60,636 bases of DNA, taken from positions 1-60,636 of the forward strand of contig NZ_LOKX01000022.1 of the NCBI RefSeq assembly GCF_002211285.1, read 5' to 3'. This stretch comes from Rhizobium sp. R635 (GTDB lineage: Bacteria; Pseudomonadota; Alphaproteobacteria; Rhizobiales; Rhizobiaceae). Positions 42,429 through 51,054 of the stretch are shown piece after piece. The position numbers were made by a program, and so were the translations under genes. The notes beneath the pieces are model-generated. The model searched no databases. It saw only the letters and a program-made list of their open reading frames with translations, and was not told the DNA's origin. Within the stretch, counting starts at the first letter, position 1. Each line of letters opens with the position of its first letter.

Positions 42429-43676
42429 GTGCCCTTGGAAAGCGTGATCGAGGAGATTTATCGAACGCAGTCGCGCCGGGTGCTGGCGACGCTGATCCGT
42501 CTGCTCGGCGATTTCGACCGCGCCGAGGAAGCGCTTCAGGATGCCTTTGCCGCAGCCGCCAGGACATGGCCGGCGGACGGCATTCCCGTCAATCCTTTCG
42601 CCTGGCTGGTTTCGACGGGACGCTTCAAGGCGATCGATACGATCCGGCGCCGGGCGCGCTTCGATGCCTCTCAGCAGCACATCGAGGACAGCCTCTACAG
42701 CGTCGACGAAATGGAGGTCGGCGATATGGAAGCAATCGAAGACGACATGCTGCGGCTGATCTTCACCTGCTGCCATCCCGCCATTCCCGCTCACGCACAG
42801 ACGGCGATGGCGCTGCGGGAAATCTGTGGATTGACCACTGAAGAGATCGCTCATGCCTTCCTCATTCCCGCGCCAACGGTCGCCCAGCGGATCGTGCGCG
42901 CCAAAGGCAGGATTCGCACGGCGAAGATCCCCTATGAAGTGCCGGGCCGCGAGGCGCTGCCCGAGCGGCTCGACCGGGTGCTGCACGTCATCTACCTCGT
43001 CTTCAATGAAGGCTATTCGGCTTCTTCGGGAGAAGAGATCGTTCGCGCCGACCTGACTGCGGAGGCCATACGGCTGGCGCGGCTCGTTCTGACGCTACTG
43101 CCGCATCCCGACGTTTCCGGACTTCTGGCTCTGATGCTGCTGCAGGATTCGCGCCGTAACGCCCGCCGCGGCGAAGAGGGATCACTGGTGCTGCTTGTGG
43201 ATCAGGATCGCTCGCTCTGGGATCGCGCGAAAATCACGGAAGGCCTGGAGCTGCTGACCCAAGCGATGCGGACGGGAGAGATCGGCACCTATACGGTGCA
43301 GGCGGCAATCGCCGCCGAGCATGCGAAAGTATCGTCGGCCGAAGAGACGGACTGGCGGCGGATCGCCTTCTATTACGATCTGCTTCTGGCAGGGCAGCCC
43401 TCCCCGATCGTCGAGCTCAACCGCGCCGTGGCGATCGCGATGGCGGACGGGCCGGCGAAGGGACTGGATCTGATCGATGCCATTCTGGGCCGCCGCGAGC
43501 TGCAGGCCTATCACCTCGCCCATTCGGCGCGCGCCGATTTCCTGCGCCGTCTCGGCCGGAGAGAGGAAGCGATATCAGCCTATGAAACGGCGCTGTCGCT
43601 CTGCCGGCAGGAGCCGGAGCAGGCCTTTCTCAGAAAACGGATTTCAGACCTTGCCGCGGCGCCCGAGCGGCAGTGA
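42429..43676 (+). CDS. ECF42-type RNA polymerase sigma factor
   Basis: A 415-residue sigma factor. Region 2 is about residues 8-80 (QSRRVLATLIRLLGDFDRAEEALQDAFAAA), region 4 about 115-170 (GLTTEEIAHAFLIPAPTVAQRIVRAKGRIRTA), and a long C-terminal extension (190-415) contains TPR-like helices (LNRAVAIAMADGPAKGLDLIDAI.. YETALSLC). Such extensions with DGPF neighbours and no anti-sigma gene define group ECF42; the extension is thought to control activity. A GTG start at 42429 is given; TTG at 42435 has a better-spaced GAGG. The 3' end overlaps the convergent flippase-like gene by 33 bases. Confidence 0.88.
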   Translation: MPLESVIEEIYRTQSRRVLATLIRLLGDFDRAEEALQDAFAAAARTWPADGIPVNPFAWLVSTGRFKAIDTIRRRARFDASQQHIEDSLYSVDEMEVGDMEAIEDDMLRLIFTCCHPAIPAHAQTAMALREICGLTTEEIAHAFLIPAPTVAQRIVRAKGRIRTAKIPYEVPGREALPERLDRVLHVIYLVFNEGYSASSGEEIVRADLTAEAIRLARLVLTLLPHPDVSGLLALMLLQDSRRNARRGEEGSLVLLVDQDRSLWDRAKITEGLELLTQAMRTGEIGTYTVQAAIAAEHAKVSSAEETDWRRIAFYYDLLLAGQPSPIVELNRAVAIAMADGPAKGLDLIDAILGRRELQAYHLAHSARADFLRRLGRREEAISAYETALSLCRQEPEQAFLRKRISDLAAAPERQ

Positions 43677-44606
43677 GATTGCCGTGCCTGTCAGCGCCGA
43701 GACGATGATCAGCAGATGCGCGTTGACGCTCGCCTGCGCCAGCGCGGCAAGCGCCACCCGCTCGCTCGAGGCTCCGAGCGCAATGGCGCCGGCGGTGATG
43801 CCGGCCGGATAGGTGCCGACACCGCCCGGCGCATGCATCGGCAGAACGGAGGAGAGTTCACCGCCGAGCGCGCCGCCGAAGCTTGCCGCCATCGGCAGCA
43901 CCCCCATCAGGCCGAGCGCCCATGCGAGCACGATCACCTTCACCAGCCAGTTGACGATGGTCATCGCCCAGGCGCGCGCAAAGGCAACGGCATTGAGCGG
44001 CAGGCCGTTTTCGATCTCGACGACGAATTTCTGTACCTTATCAGGCAACAGCCTGGCGGCGATGCGCAGCAGCGGCTTGCGCGCAGCGAAAGCCGCGACC
44101 GGCAGCAGCAGGAAGACCGCCCAAAGCGTCCAAGCGACGAGCGCATCGGTCGCGGCGAGCGCAAAGCCGATGCCGGCGGCCGCCAGCAAGGCGTGCAGAT
44201 CGAGCAGCCGCATGACGAAAAGCGCCGAGGTTCCGCGCGTCAGCGGAATGCCGAATTCGGTGCGCATCAACAATGGAAAGCTGGTCTCGCCGGTACGGAA
44301 AGGCAGCATGATATTCAGCAGATTGTGGATCTGCGTGACGCGGAAGAGGGTCGCGAACCGGCCCGCCGTTTCCTTCGGAAAATAGTCGTAGATGCGCCAG
44401 GTGCGCAGGAAATAGGTGCTCGTCAGGGCCACGAGCGCGCCGATCACCGGGCCTGCCCCGACATCGGCCCATTGGCTGATGATGACGGGCCAACCCCAGA
44501 ACCATTGCACGAAGAGCGCATAGGCTGCGACAATTACGACCGTCAGCGCCGTCATGCGGTTGCGCATAAACCAGGACTGCTGGCTTTCAACGATCGAACT
44601 CTTCAT
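43644..44606 (-). CDS. flippase-like multispan membrane protein (UPF0104)
   Basis: A 320-residue membrane protein with about eight hydrophobic segments, of the lysylphosphatidylglycerol-synthase-TM/UPF0104 type. Characteristic segments include TYFLRTWRIYDYFP, IMLPFRTGETSFPLLM and SVLPMHAPGGVGTYPAGI. Relatives are proposed to flip lipid-linked sugars, which would suit its place next to polyprenyl-sugar glycosyltransferases; that is inference. Start at 44606 (MKSSIVESQQSWF). A degenerate copy of its first codons lies at 46350 (see the repeat entries). It overlaps the sigma factor end by 33 bases, tail to tail. Confidence 0.8.
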   Translation of the reverse strand: MKSSIVESQQSWFMRNRMTALTVVIVAAYALFVQWFWGWPVIISQWADVGAGPVIGALVALTSTYFLRTWRIYDYFPKETAGRFATLFRVTQIHNLLNIMLPFRTGETSFPLLMRTEFGIPLTRGTSALFVMRLLDLHALLAAAGIGFALAATDALVAWTLWAVFLLLPVAAFAARKPLLRIAARLLPDKVQKFVVEIENGLPLNAVAFARAWAMTIVNWLVKVIVLAWALGLMGVLPMAASFGGALGGELSSVLPMHAPGGVGTYPAGITAGAIALGASSERVALAALAQASVNAHLLIIVSALTGTAISLPLGRRGKV

Positions 44607-44684
44607 GTAGTAGGCATTCCTCACTTGGCGTCGGCACAGGCCTCGGTTACGTCGCCAGGCGTTTTAGGAGAAATGAAGGTTGCG
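44601..44684. repeat. duplicated divergent-promoter block, copy 1
   Basis: It runs from CTTCATGTAGTAGGC (start of the flippase-like gene, read backwards) to GGAGAAATGAAGGTTGCGCACAACGG. The same landmarks recur at 46345-46427, with the distance from CTTCAT to GGAG exactly 66 bases in both copies. The ends are conserved, the middle has diverged. Confidence 0.75.
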
Positions 44685-44727
44685 CACAACGGCGGAGTTG
44701 ACGGCGGTGGCGACGAGATCGCTTTAA
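44680..44727 (+). pseudogene. 5' remnant of a GT2 glycosyltransferase gene
   Basis: A TTG at 44680 opens a 15-codon frame (LRTTAELTAVATRSL, then TAA) that corresponds to the start of rgtE at 46422 (LQTTVEPTRGTNDPV), at the same position within the duplicated block. About 330 codons of the glycosyltransferase are missing, so only a stub is left upstream of the first GT-C gene. Confidence 0.6.
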
Positions 44728-44789
44728 GACCGACGATCCCGCGGCGGACCAATGGATGACGGCGCCTCGCCGGCTTGACTTGGAGATCG

Positions 44790-46283
44790 ATGTTGGAGCG
44801 CATTACCAGAAGCCTTACGAGCGCGAGCCTTTTTCTGGCAGTCTATTTCCTGCTGAACATCGCGCTCCGCATCGCCTTGCCTCATACGCTCGATCTCGAC
44901 GAGGCGGAACAATCGTTCTACTCGCAATATCTTCTGGCTGGCTACGGCCCGCAGCCGCCCTTTTACAATTGGATTCAATACGCCATCGTCTCTGTCACCG
45001 GGATCAAGATGTGGGCGCTCTCGGTTCCGAAAAACATCATTCTCTTCGGCTGCTATCTTTTCTATGGGCTGGCGGCCCGCGAGGTGGTGAAGAACCGCCT
45101 GCTCGCACCCATCGCCATGCTGAGCCTGATTACCCTGCCGCAAGTCGGCCTGATGGCGCAGCGCGAACTGACCCATACCGTTGCCCTGCTGTTTGCGACC
45201 TCGCTCTTCCTCTTCGGCTTTTTCCGCACGCTTCGGCAGCCGACGGTCGGGAGCTATCTCATCATCGGCATCGCCACCGGCATCGGCCTGATCTCCAAAT
45301 ATAATTTCGCCATCCTGCCGTTTGCCGCCTTAATCGCCGTCCTGCCGGACAGGAAGTGGCGCAGCCGCCTGTTCGACTGGCGTCTGCTGCCGGCAATCGC
45401 GATCGCCATTCTGATCGTTCTGCCGCATGCGCTCTGGCTGCCCGACAATCTCGCCAGCGCGTCGGGCCCGACACTGGAGCGGATGACCGCCGAGCATGAG
45501 GCGGCCGCCGGCCTTCCCCGCATCGGACAAGGGCTGCTGTCCCTCGTCATCGCCGTGCTCGGCTTCGTCGCATTGCCGATCGTTCTCATCGCGGCCGCCT
45601 TCCGGCGGGATTTCTTCCGTGCGCTCTCCTCGACCAGTCCGATGATCCGGGTGATCGAGCGGATGATGATCGTCAGCCTGATCGCCTTCGCCGGCGTCAT
45701 TGTCTTCGCCGGCGCGAGCGATATCCACGAACGCTGGCTCGACCCCTGCCTGCTCGTGCTGCTGATCTATCTGTTCCTGAAACTGGAAGCCGCAGGCTTC
45801 GATCTTTCCGCCGGCCTTGCCCGCTTCCGGCCTGTGGTGCCGGTCTTCATGGTCGTCATCCTGGCGATCCTTCTGCTGCGGATCGTCGCCATTCAATATA
45901 TCGGCACTTATACGAGAACGAACGTGCCCTTCTCCGGCTACGCGGCCGAACTGACCGCGACCCGCAAGCCGGTTCTCATCGTGGCGGGAACCAAGTTCGT
46001 GGCCGGCAACATGAAGCTGGAATTCCCCGACGTTCCCGTCGTGATCCCGTTCTTTCCAGGCCCCGGGGTTCCCGAATATGCGACTGCGAAAGGTCCGGTG
46101 CTCGTCGTCTGGCGCGGCGAGACCGCGAATGATCCGACCATTTCTCCCGGTTTTGCCGACAATCTCGTGAAATCGGGTATTCATCTGCAAGAGGTGAACA
46201 CGCTGACGCTGCCCTATCTTTTCGGTGACGGCAAACATACCTTCTCCATTGGCTATTCCTGGGTCGAAGGCGGCGCCAAATAG
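44790..46283 (+). CDS. GT-C galacturonosyltransferase-like membrane protein 1 (Rgt/ArnT-like)
   Basis: A 497-residue polytopic glycosyltransferase (PMT_2/GT39-83-like): about eleven membrane segments, catalytic acidic motif DLDEAEQ (35-41), [21 protein letters not shown], and [10 protein letters not shown]. It resembles the R. leguminosarum RgtA/RgtB/RgtC enzymes, which move galacturonic acid from a polyprenyl phosphate onto the LPS core; which of the three this is cannot be assigned safely. Start at 44790 after GGAG. It is closest to the gene at 47451, sharing the MLER start and the ANR(L/I)ALP-type first helix. Confidence 0.85.
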   Translation: MLERITRSLTSASLFLAVYFLLNIALRIALPHTLDLDEAEQSFYSQYLLAGYGPQPPFYNWIQYAIVSVTGIKMWALSVPKNIILFGCYLFYGLAAREVVKNRLLAPIAMLSLITLPQVGLMAQRELTHTVALLFATSLFLFGFFRTLRQPTVGSYLIIGIATGIGLISKYNFAILPFAALIAVLPDRKWRSRLFDWRLLPAIAIAILIVLPHALWLPDNLASASGPTLERMTAEHEAAAGLPRIGQGLLSLVIAVLGFVALPIVLIAAAFRRDFFRALSSTSPMIRVIERMMIVSLIAFAGVIVFAGASDIHERWLDPCLLVLLIYLFLKLEAAGFDLSAGLARFRPVVPVFMVVILAILLLRIVAIQYIGTYTRTNVPFSGYAAELTATRKPVLIVAGTKFVAGNMKLEFPDVPVVIPFFPGPGVPEYATAKGPVLVVWRGETANDPTISPGFADNLVKSGIHLQEVNTLTLPYLFGDGKHTFSIGYSWVEGGAK

Positions 46284-46344
46284 CGTTCCGGCACGTCGGC
46301 GGATTGCGGGGAAACCGGCATTGCCCGCTGGCAACGGGCAGACA

Positions 46345-46427
46345 CTTCATGTAGTAGGCTTCCGCAAGCGCGGTGGCGGCGGTAAGAATTGTCAGGCCGC
46401 CCGGCCTTTTGGAGATGAAAGTTGCAG
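46345..46427. repeat. duplicated divergent-promoter block, copy 2
   Basis: CTTCATGTAGTAGGC at 46345 and GGAGATGAAAGTTGCAGACAACGG at 46411 repeat the block at 44601-44684. On the minus strand, the start of the flippase-like gene is mirrored by AYYMKCLPVASGQCRF (against AYYMKSSIVESQQSWF), read from 46350 leftward and then lost, a remnant of the duplicated neighbour. Confidence 0.7.
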
Positions 46428-47438
46428 ACAACGGTAGAGCCCACTCGCGGCACGAATGATCCGGTACAATCGCTCGAGCTGTCGCTGGTCGTGCCCGTTT
46501 TCAACGAAGAGGAAAGCGTCGGCCCGCTGGTCGAGCGCATCGTTGCGGCAATGACCGAGTATCCTCATCGCTGGGAACTGATCCTCGTCGACGACGGCAG
46601 CACGGATGCGACGCTGGTCAACGCCCGCAAGTTCGTCAGCCGCGAGGGTCTGGCGCTCAGGATCGTCGAGCTGCAGCGCAACTTCGGCCAGACCGCCGCC
46701 ATGCAGGCCGGCATCGACACCGCCCGCGGCCGCCTGATCGCGACGATGGACGGCGATCTGCAGAACGACCCGAAGGATATCCCTTCGATGGTCTCCGAGC
46801 TGGAGCGGCGCCAACTCGACCTCCTGGTCGGCTGGCGCAAGAACCGCAAGGACGGCCTGTTCCTGCGCAAGATCCCTTCCTGGTGCGCCAACTACCTGAT
46901 CGGCCGCATCACCGGCGTCAAGCTGCATGATTACGGCTGCAGCCTGAAGATCTACCGCGCCTCGATCATCAAGCAGGTGAAGCTGATGGGCGAGATGCAC
47001 CGCTTCATCCCGGCCTGGGTCGCCGGTGTCGTCCCGAGCTCGCGCATCGGCGAGATGGCCGTCACCCACCATGCCCGCGAGCACGGCGTTTCGAAATACG
47101 GCATTTCGCGCACCTTCCGCGTCATCCTCGATCTGCTGTCTGTCATGTTCTTCATGCGTTACAAGGCGCGGCCCGGCCATTTCTTCGGCTCGCTCGGTCT
47201 CGGTCTCGGCGCGGTCGCAATGCTGATCCTGCTCTATCTCGGCTTCGACAAGTTCATCCTGGGCAACGACATCGGCACACGCCCGATGCTGATGGTCGGC
47301 GTCGTGCTGCTGCTTTCGTCGGTACAGATGATCACTACCGGCATCCTGGCGGAAATGATCGCGCGCACCTACTATCGCGACGACGCTTCCCCGAACTATA
47401 TCGTGCGGCAGATCTTCGACGATCAAAGCCAAGCGTAA
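46422..47438 (+). CDS. rgtE: polyprenyl-phosphate galacturonosyl (GT2) synthase
   Basis: A 338-residue GT2 enzyme of the ArnC/DPM type: GT-A fold with LSLVVPVFNEEESV, DDGSTD (57-62), MDGDLQNDP (DXD-type), and two C-terminal membrane helices (about 232-310). In R. leguminosarum RgtE makes dodecaprenyl phosphate-galacturonate, donor for RgtA-C, and the gene lies among them, as here. Start is TTG at 46422 after GGAG; no ATG fits. It ends 12 bases before the second GT-C gene. Confidence 0.82.
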   Translation: MQTTVEPTRGTNDPVQSLELSLVVPVFNEEESVGPLVERIVAAMTEYPHRWELILVDDGSTDATLVNARKFVSREGLALRIVELQRNFGQTAAMQAGIDTARGRLIATMDGDLQNDPKDIPSMVSELERRQLDLLVGWRKNRKDGLFLRKIPSWCANYLIGRITGVKLHDYGCSLKIYRASIIKQVKLMGEMHRFIPAWVAGVVPSSRIGEMAVTHHAREHGVSKYGISRTFRVILDLLSVMFFMRYKARPGHFFGSLGLGLGAVAMLILLYLGFDKFILGNDIGTRPMLMVGVVLLLSSVQMITTGILAEMIARTYYRDDASPNYIVRQIFDDQSQA

Positions 47439-47450
47439 GCCGGCAGCACG

Positions 47451-48953
47451 ATGCTGGAACGCGCGACGAGGACGATCAGAACCGCGGCGCTGCTGCTTGC
47501 AGCCTATTTCGTGCTGAACATCGCGCTCAGGCTCGTGCTTCCGCATTCGCTGGAGCTCGACGAGGCCGAGCAGTCCTTCTTTTCGCAATATCTGCTGGCG
47601 GGCTACGGCCCGCAGCCGCCCTTCTATAACTGGTTGCAGTATGCCGTCGTTTCGGTGACAGGCATGTCGATCGGCGCGCTCGTCATCCCGAAGAATATCC
47701 TGCTCTTCCTGTGTTACCTCTTTTACGGCCTTGCCGGACGCGAGGCGCTGAAGGACCAGAAGCTTGCCGCCGTCGGCATGCTGGCACTGATCACCCTGCC
47801 CCAGGTCTCCTACATGGCGCAGCAGGACCTGACCCATACGACGGCGCTGCTTTTTGCGAGCTCGCTCTTCCTCTACGGCTTCTTCCGCACGCTGGAGCGG
47901 CCGGATATCGGCAGCTACCTCCTGCTCGGGCTTTCCACAGGCATCGGGCTGATCTCGAAATATAATTTCGCGCTGATGCCCGCCGCCGCGCTGATCGCCA
48001 TCCTGCCCGATGCCGAATGGCGGCGCAGGATATTGGATTGGCGCATCCTGGCGGCGATCATCGTTGCGCTCGTCATCGTGCTGCCGCACGCGATCTGGCT
48101 GCGAGGCAATCTCGAATTTGCCTCTTCAGACACTCTGGTCAAGATGGCGGCCGGCAACGAACCGGCCGGCGCCTTGCGGATCGGCAAAGGCATGCTCGCC
48201 TTTCTCGTCGCCATCATCGCCTTTGCAGCGCTGCCCGTCGCCATTTTCGCCGCCGCCTTCCGCCGGGATTTTATCCGGGCGCTCTCATCGGGCAACCGTT
48301 GGACTGCGATGATGGAGCGGATGATGCTCGCGAGCCTTGCCGGCATCGCTCTCATCGTCCTCTTCACCGGCTCCACTACCGTGCGGGAACGCTGGCTCGA
48401 TCCATTCCTGCTGGTGCTGCCGATCTACTTCCTGGCAAAGATGCAGGCGGCCGGGCTCGATCTTTCCGCCGGACTGCGCCGCTTCCGACCCGTCGTGCCG
48501 GTGCTGATGGCCTGCGTGCTCGTCGCGCTCGGTTTCCGCGTCGTCGGCGCCGGGCTGATCGAAACCTACAGCAGGCCGAATGTGCCGATGGCCGATCTCG
48601 CGCGTGACATGACGCGACAATCCAAACCTGCGCTCGTGATCGCCTCGGATACCTATGTCGGCGGGAACATGCGGCTGCAATTTCCCGGCGTGCCCGTGGT
48701 GATCCCGGATTTTCCGGCACCCGGCATTCCGGCCTATGCGACAGCGGACGGGCCGGTGCTCATCGTCTGGCGCGGCAAGAAGACGGCAACGGCCGCCGAT
48801 GCGGTCATGCCGGAGCGGTTTTCGTCGGCGCTGGCGGCGGCTGATATCGCGCCGCAGGAGATCGGCGCCTTGTCGCTTCCCTATCATTTCGGCCGCCAGG
48901 GCGATAATTTCGCCCTCGGCTATGCCTGGGTTCAGCCGGGGGCGAGACAATGA
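47451..48953 (+). CDS. GT-C galacturonosyltransferase-like membrane protein 2 (Rgt/ArnT-like)
   Basis: A 500-residue paralogue of the protein at 44790: [64 protein letters not shown]. About eleven membrane segments, with a C-terminal periplasmic part ending YHFGRQGDNFALGYAWV. A galacturonosyltransferase acting on the outer Kdo or core mannose, as for RgtA-C, is the best guess. It follows rgtE closely and overlaps the third GT-C gene by four bases, so rgtE and these two are one operon. Confidence 0.86.
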   Translation: MLERATRTIRTAALLLAAYFVLNIALRLVLPHSLELDEAEQSFFSQYLLAGYGPQPPFYNWLQYAVVSVTGMSIGALVIPKNILLFLCYLFYGLAGREALKDQKLAAVGMLALITLPQVSYMAQQDLTHTTALLFASSLFLYGFFRTLERPDIGSYLLLGLSTGIGLISKYNFALMPAAALIAILPDAEWRRRILDWRILAAIIVALVIVLPHAIWLRGNLEFASSDTLVKMAAGNEPAGALRIGKGMLAFLVAIIAFAALPVAIFAAAFRRDFIRALSSGNRWTAMMERMMLASLAGIALIVLFTGSTTVRERWLDPFLLVLPIYFLAKMQAAGLDLSAGLRRFRPVVPVLMACVLVALGFRVVGAGLIETYSRPNVPMADLARDMTRQSKPALVIASDTYVGGNMRLQFPGVPVVIPDFPAPGIPAYATADGPVLIVWRGKKTATAADAVMPERFSSALAAADIAPQEIGALSLPYHFGRQGDNFALGYAWVQPGARQ

Positions 48954-50431
48954 CCGAGATCAGGCTTCGTGACATCAGGTGGATTTTCCTCCTGCTGGCC
49001 GCCTATTTCGTGCTTCAGGTCGGCGTGCGGCTTGCAACCTCGCATTCGCTCGATCTCGACGAGGCCGAACAGGCCTTCCGTTCGCAATGGCTCGCCGCCG
49101 GTTACGGCCCGCAGCCGCCCTTCTACAACTGGCTGCAATATACCGTCTTCCAATTTACCGGCGTTTCGCTTGCCGCCCTGTCTGTCGTCAAGAACCTTCT
49201 GCTGTTCAGCTCCTATCTGCTGTACGGTCTGACGGCGCGGCTCGTCCTGCGCGACAAGGCGCTCGTGGCGATCGCAACACTCGGGCTGCTGACGATCCCG
49301 CAGATGGTTTTCGAGATGCAGCGGGACCTGACGCACACGGTCGCGGTGTTCTTTTCAGCCAGCATCTTCCTCTACGGCTTCATCCGCAGCCTGAAGCAGC
49401 CGAGCGTTGCCTCCTACCTGATCGCGGGCATCGGCATCGGTTTCGGCCTGCTTGCCAAATATAATTTCGCCATCCTGCCGGCCGCAGCCCTGATTGCCGC
49501 GCTGGCGGATGCACGCCTGCGGCCGCGGATCTTCGACCTGCGGCTGACGCTGACAGTCGTCGTGGCGCTCGTCATCACCCTGCCGCATCTCTTCTGGCTG
49601 AAAGACAATCTCGATTTCGCAACCGCGCGCACGCTGGAGAAGATGACCGCGAGCGGCGATGCGAGCTATCCCATGCAAGTCGCCATGGGCATCGGCTCGC
49701 TCGCTCTCGCCGTCATCAGCTTCGCCGGATTGACGGTGGCGGTGTTCGCAATCGTCTTCGCCAAGTCGCTTCGCCCGGCGCTCACCGCCCGATCAAAATG
49801 GACCGGGCTTCTCGAGCGGATGATGCTCGTCTTCGCCATCGGTATTCTGCTGTTGATCGTCTTCGGAGGTGCTGCCGGCATCAAGGATCGCTGGCTGGTG
49901 CCGATGCTCTTCATCATGCCGCTTTATCTCTGCCTGAAGATCGAGGCGGCCGGCACGGAAACCGACAAGGCTTTCAGGCGTTTCATGCCGATCATTGCCA
50001 TCATCATGATCGGCGTGCCGGCAGCCCTTTACGGCAGCGTGGCGAGCGCGCGCTTCTCGGGCCACTACGAGCGGCTGAACAGGCCCTATGCCGGGATGCT
50101 CGAAATCTTGCGCAAACAGGCCGAACCGGCGGCGATCCTGGCCGGCGACAGCCTGCTCGCCGGCAATCTCAGACAGGACATTCCCGGCATCCCCGTCCTT
50201 TCCACGGACTATCCCGGTTTCAAGCCGGATATCTCAGGCCGCCGGCCGCTTCTCCTCGTATGGCTCCTACCGCGCAAGGGAGAAACCGAAGCGCTTCCGC
50301 CTGATATGGCGCAATGGCTCCAGGCCAATCTCGGCCTATCCGCGCCCGAGGCCGCATTGATCGACGTGCCCTATGTCTACGGGCGCGGCGACGACAGCTA
50401 TCGCTTCGGCTATGCCTGGGTTCATCAGTGA
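48950..50431 (+). CDS. GT-C galacturonosyltransferase-like membrane protein 3 (Rgt/ArnT-like)
   Basis: A 493-residue member of the same GT-C group: [60 protein letters not shown] and a C-terminal PYVYGRGDDSYRFGYAWV. It is the most divergent of the three, so it may use a different acceptor (for example mannose instead of Kdo), which is inference. The ATG overlaps the previous stop (ATGA). Last gene of the glycosyltransferase operon. Confidence 0.86.
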   Translation: MTEIRLRDIRWIFLLLAAYFVLQVGVRLATSHSLDLDEAEQAFRSQWLAAGYGPQPPFYNWLQYTVFQFTGVSLAALSVVKNLLLFSSYLLYGLTARLVLRDKALVAIATLGLLTIPQMVFEMQRDLTHTVAVFFSASIFLYGFIRSLKQPSVASYLIAGIGIGFGLLAKYNFAILPAAALIAALADARLRPRIFDLRLTLTVVVALVITLPHLFWLKDNLDFATARTLEKMTASGDASYPMQVAMGIGSLALAVISFAGLTVAVFAIVFAKSLRPALTARSKWTGLLERMMLVFAIGILLLIVFGGAAGIKDRWLVPMLFIMPLYLCLKIEAAGTETDKAFRRFMPIIAIIMIGVPAALYGSVASARFSGHYERLNRPYAGMLEILRKQAEPAAILAGDSLLAGNLRQDIPGIPVLSTDYPGFKPDISGRRPLLLVWLLPRKGETEALPPDMAQWLQANLGLSAPEAALIDVPYVYGRGDDSYRFGYAWVHQ

Positions 50432-50466
50432 GCCCGGCTCAATTTGCCATCGGCCTGCTGCACCGC

Positions 50467-50499
50467 ATATTGTAAAAGTATTGCATTTTACAATATAGT
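50467..50499 (+). promoter_or_regulatory. promoter and operator of the ParD-type antitoxin
   Basis: ATATTGTAAAA (50467-50477) and TTTTACAATAT (50486-50496) are perfect 11-bp inverted arms around an 8-base spacer. TTGTAA (50470) and TATAGT (50494) make a -35/-10 pair with 18-base spacing, so the arms overlay the promoter. This is the classic arrangement for autorepression by an RHH antitoxin. Confidence 0.78.
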
Positions 50500-50520
50500 G
50501 AGAGCAAGGAGTCAATTGAC

Positions 50521-50772
50521 ATGGCACGGGCAAAGACCTTTTCGCTTGGCGATACCTATGACGGGATCCTGTCGGACCTTGTCCGCAATGGCCGGTTCGG
50601 CACTGAAACCGAGGCCGTGCGGGCAGGTATCCGCATGCTTGCCGACCACGAGCTCAAAATGCAGGCGCTGCGCAAGGACATTCAGGCGGCGGAGTCCGAG
50701 ATCGAAGCCGGACTCGGCAAGGAATACGCCACCGGCGCGGATCTCCTCCAAGACGTCATGAATGAAAGCTAG
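50521..50772 (+). CDS. ParD-type antitoxin with a broken toxin partner
   Basis: An 83-residue RHH antitoxin: TFSLGDTYDGILSDLVRNGRFGTETEAVRAGIRMLADHE, then a helical C-terminal part (LRKDIQAAESEIEAGLGKEYATGADLLQDVM) that would bind ParE. AAGGAG lies nine bases before the ATG. The stop overlaps the start of the parE remnant. Since the toxin is degenerate, this gene may be a free DNA-binding antitoxin, possibly protecting against other ParE toxins. Confidence 0.88.
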   Translation: MARAKTFSLGDTYDGILSDLVRNGRFGTETEAVRAGIRMLADHELKMQALRKDIQAAESEIEAGLGKEYATGADLLQDVMNES

Positions 50773-51017
50773 CGCCATCAAACCGAAACGCCTGATTATC
50801 GCTCCATCCGCCGTCGAGGATCTGCGGAATATTCGACGCTATATCGCCGAGAGCAATCCCCACTACCGGATCACCCCGCGACTACATTTCGGAAGGCCTG
50901 CGCGGTTTGGCCTACCGGAATCGCTGCATTTATTACCGTTCCTATCACGACCGCATCGCAATTCTGCGCGTGAAACACGGCGCCGAAGATATCAAGCCGC
51001 AGGATTTCGAGCTTTAG
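50762..51017 (+). pseudogene. parE-type toxin, frameshifted and internally deleted
   Basis: The first 34 codons read as ParE (KRLIIAPSAVEDLRNIRRYIAESNPH). After that the reading frame leaves the ParE pattern, but another frame gives a normal ParE C-terminus from about 50880 (DYISEGLRGLAYRNR, then YHDRIAILRVKHGAEDIKPQDF and a TAG at 51017). About 20-30 central residues are absent. Start ATG overlaps the antitoxin end, as in intact modules. The toxin is almost certainly inactive. Confidence 0.85.
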
Positions 51018-51054
51018 GTTCAGAATTTCGTTCGCCGAGCCGGGCCGAACGAAA

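Noticed and set aside
46392..48089. 565-residue open frame on the minus strand
   Set aside because: Antisense to rgtE and the second GT-C gene; rich in charged residues with no domain.
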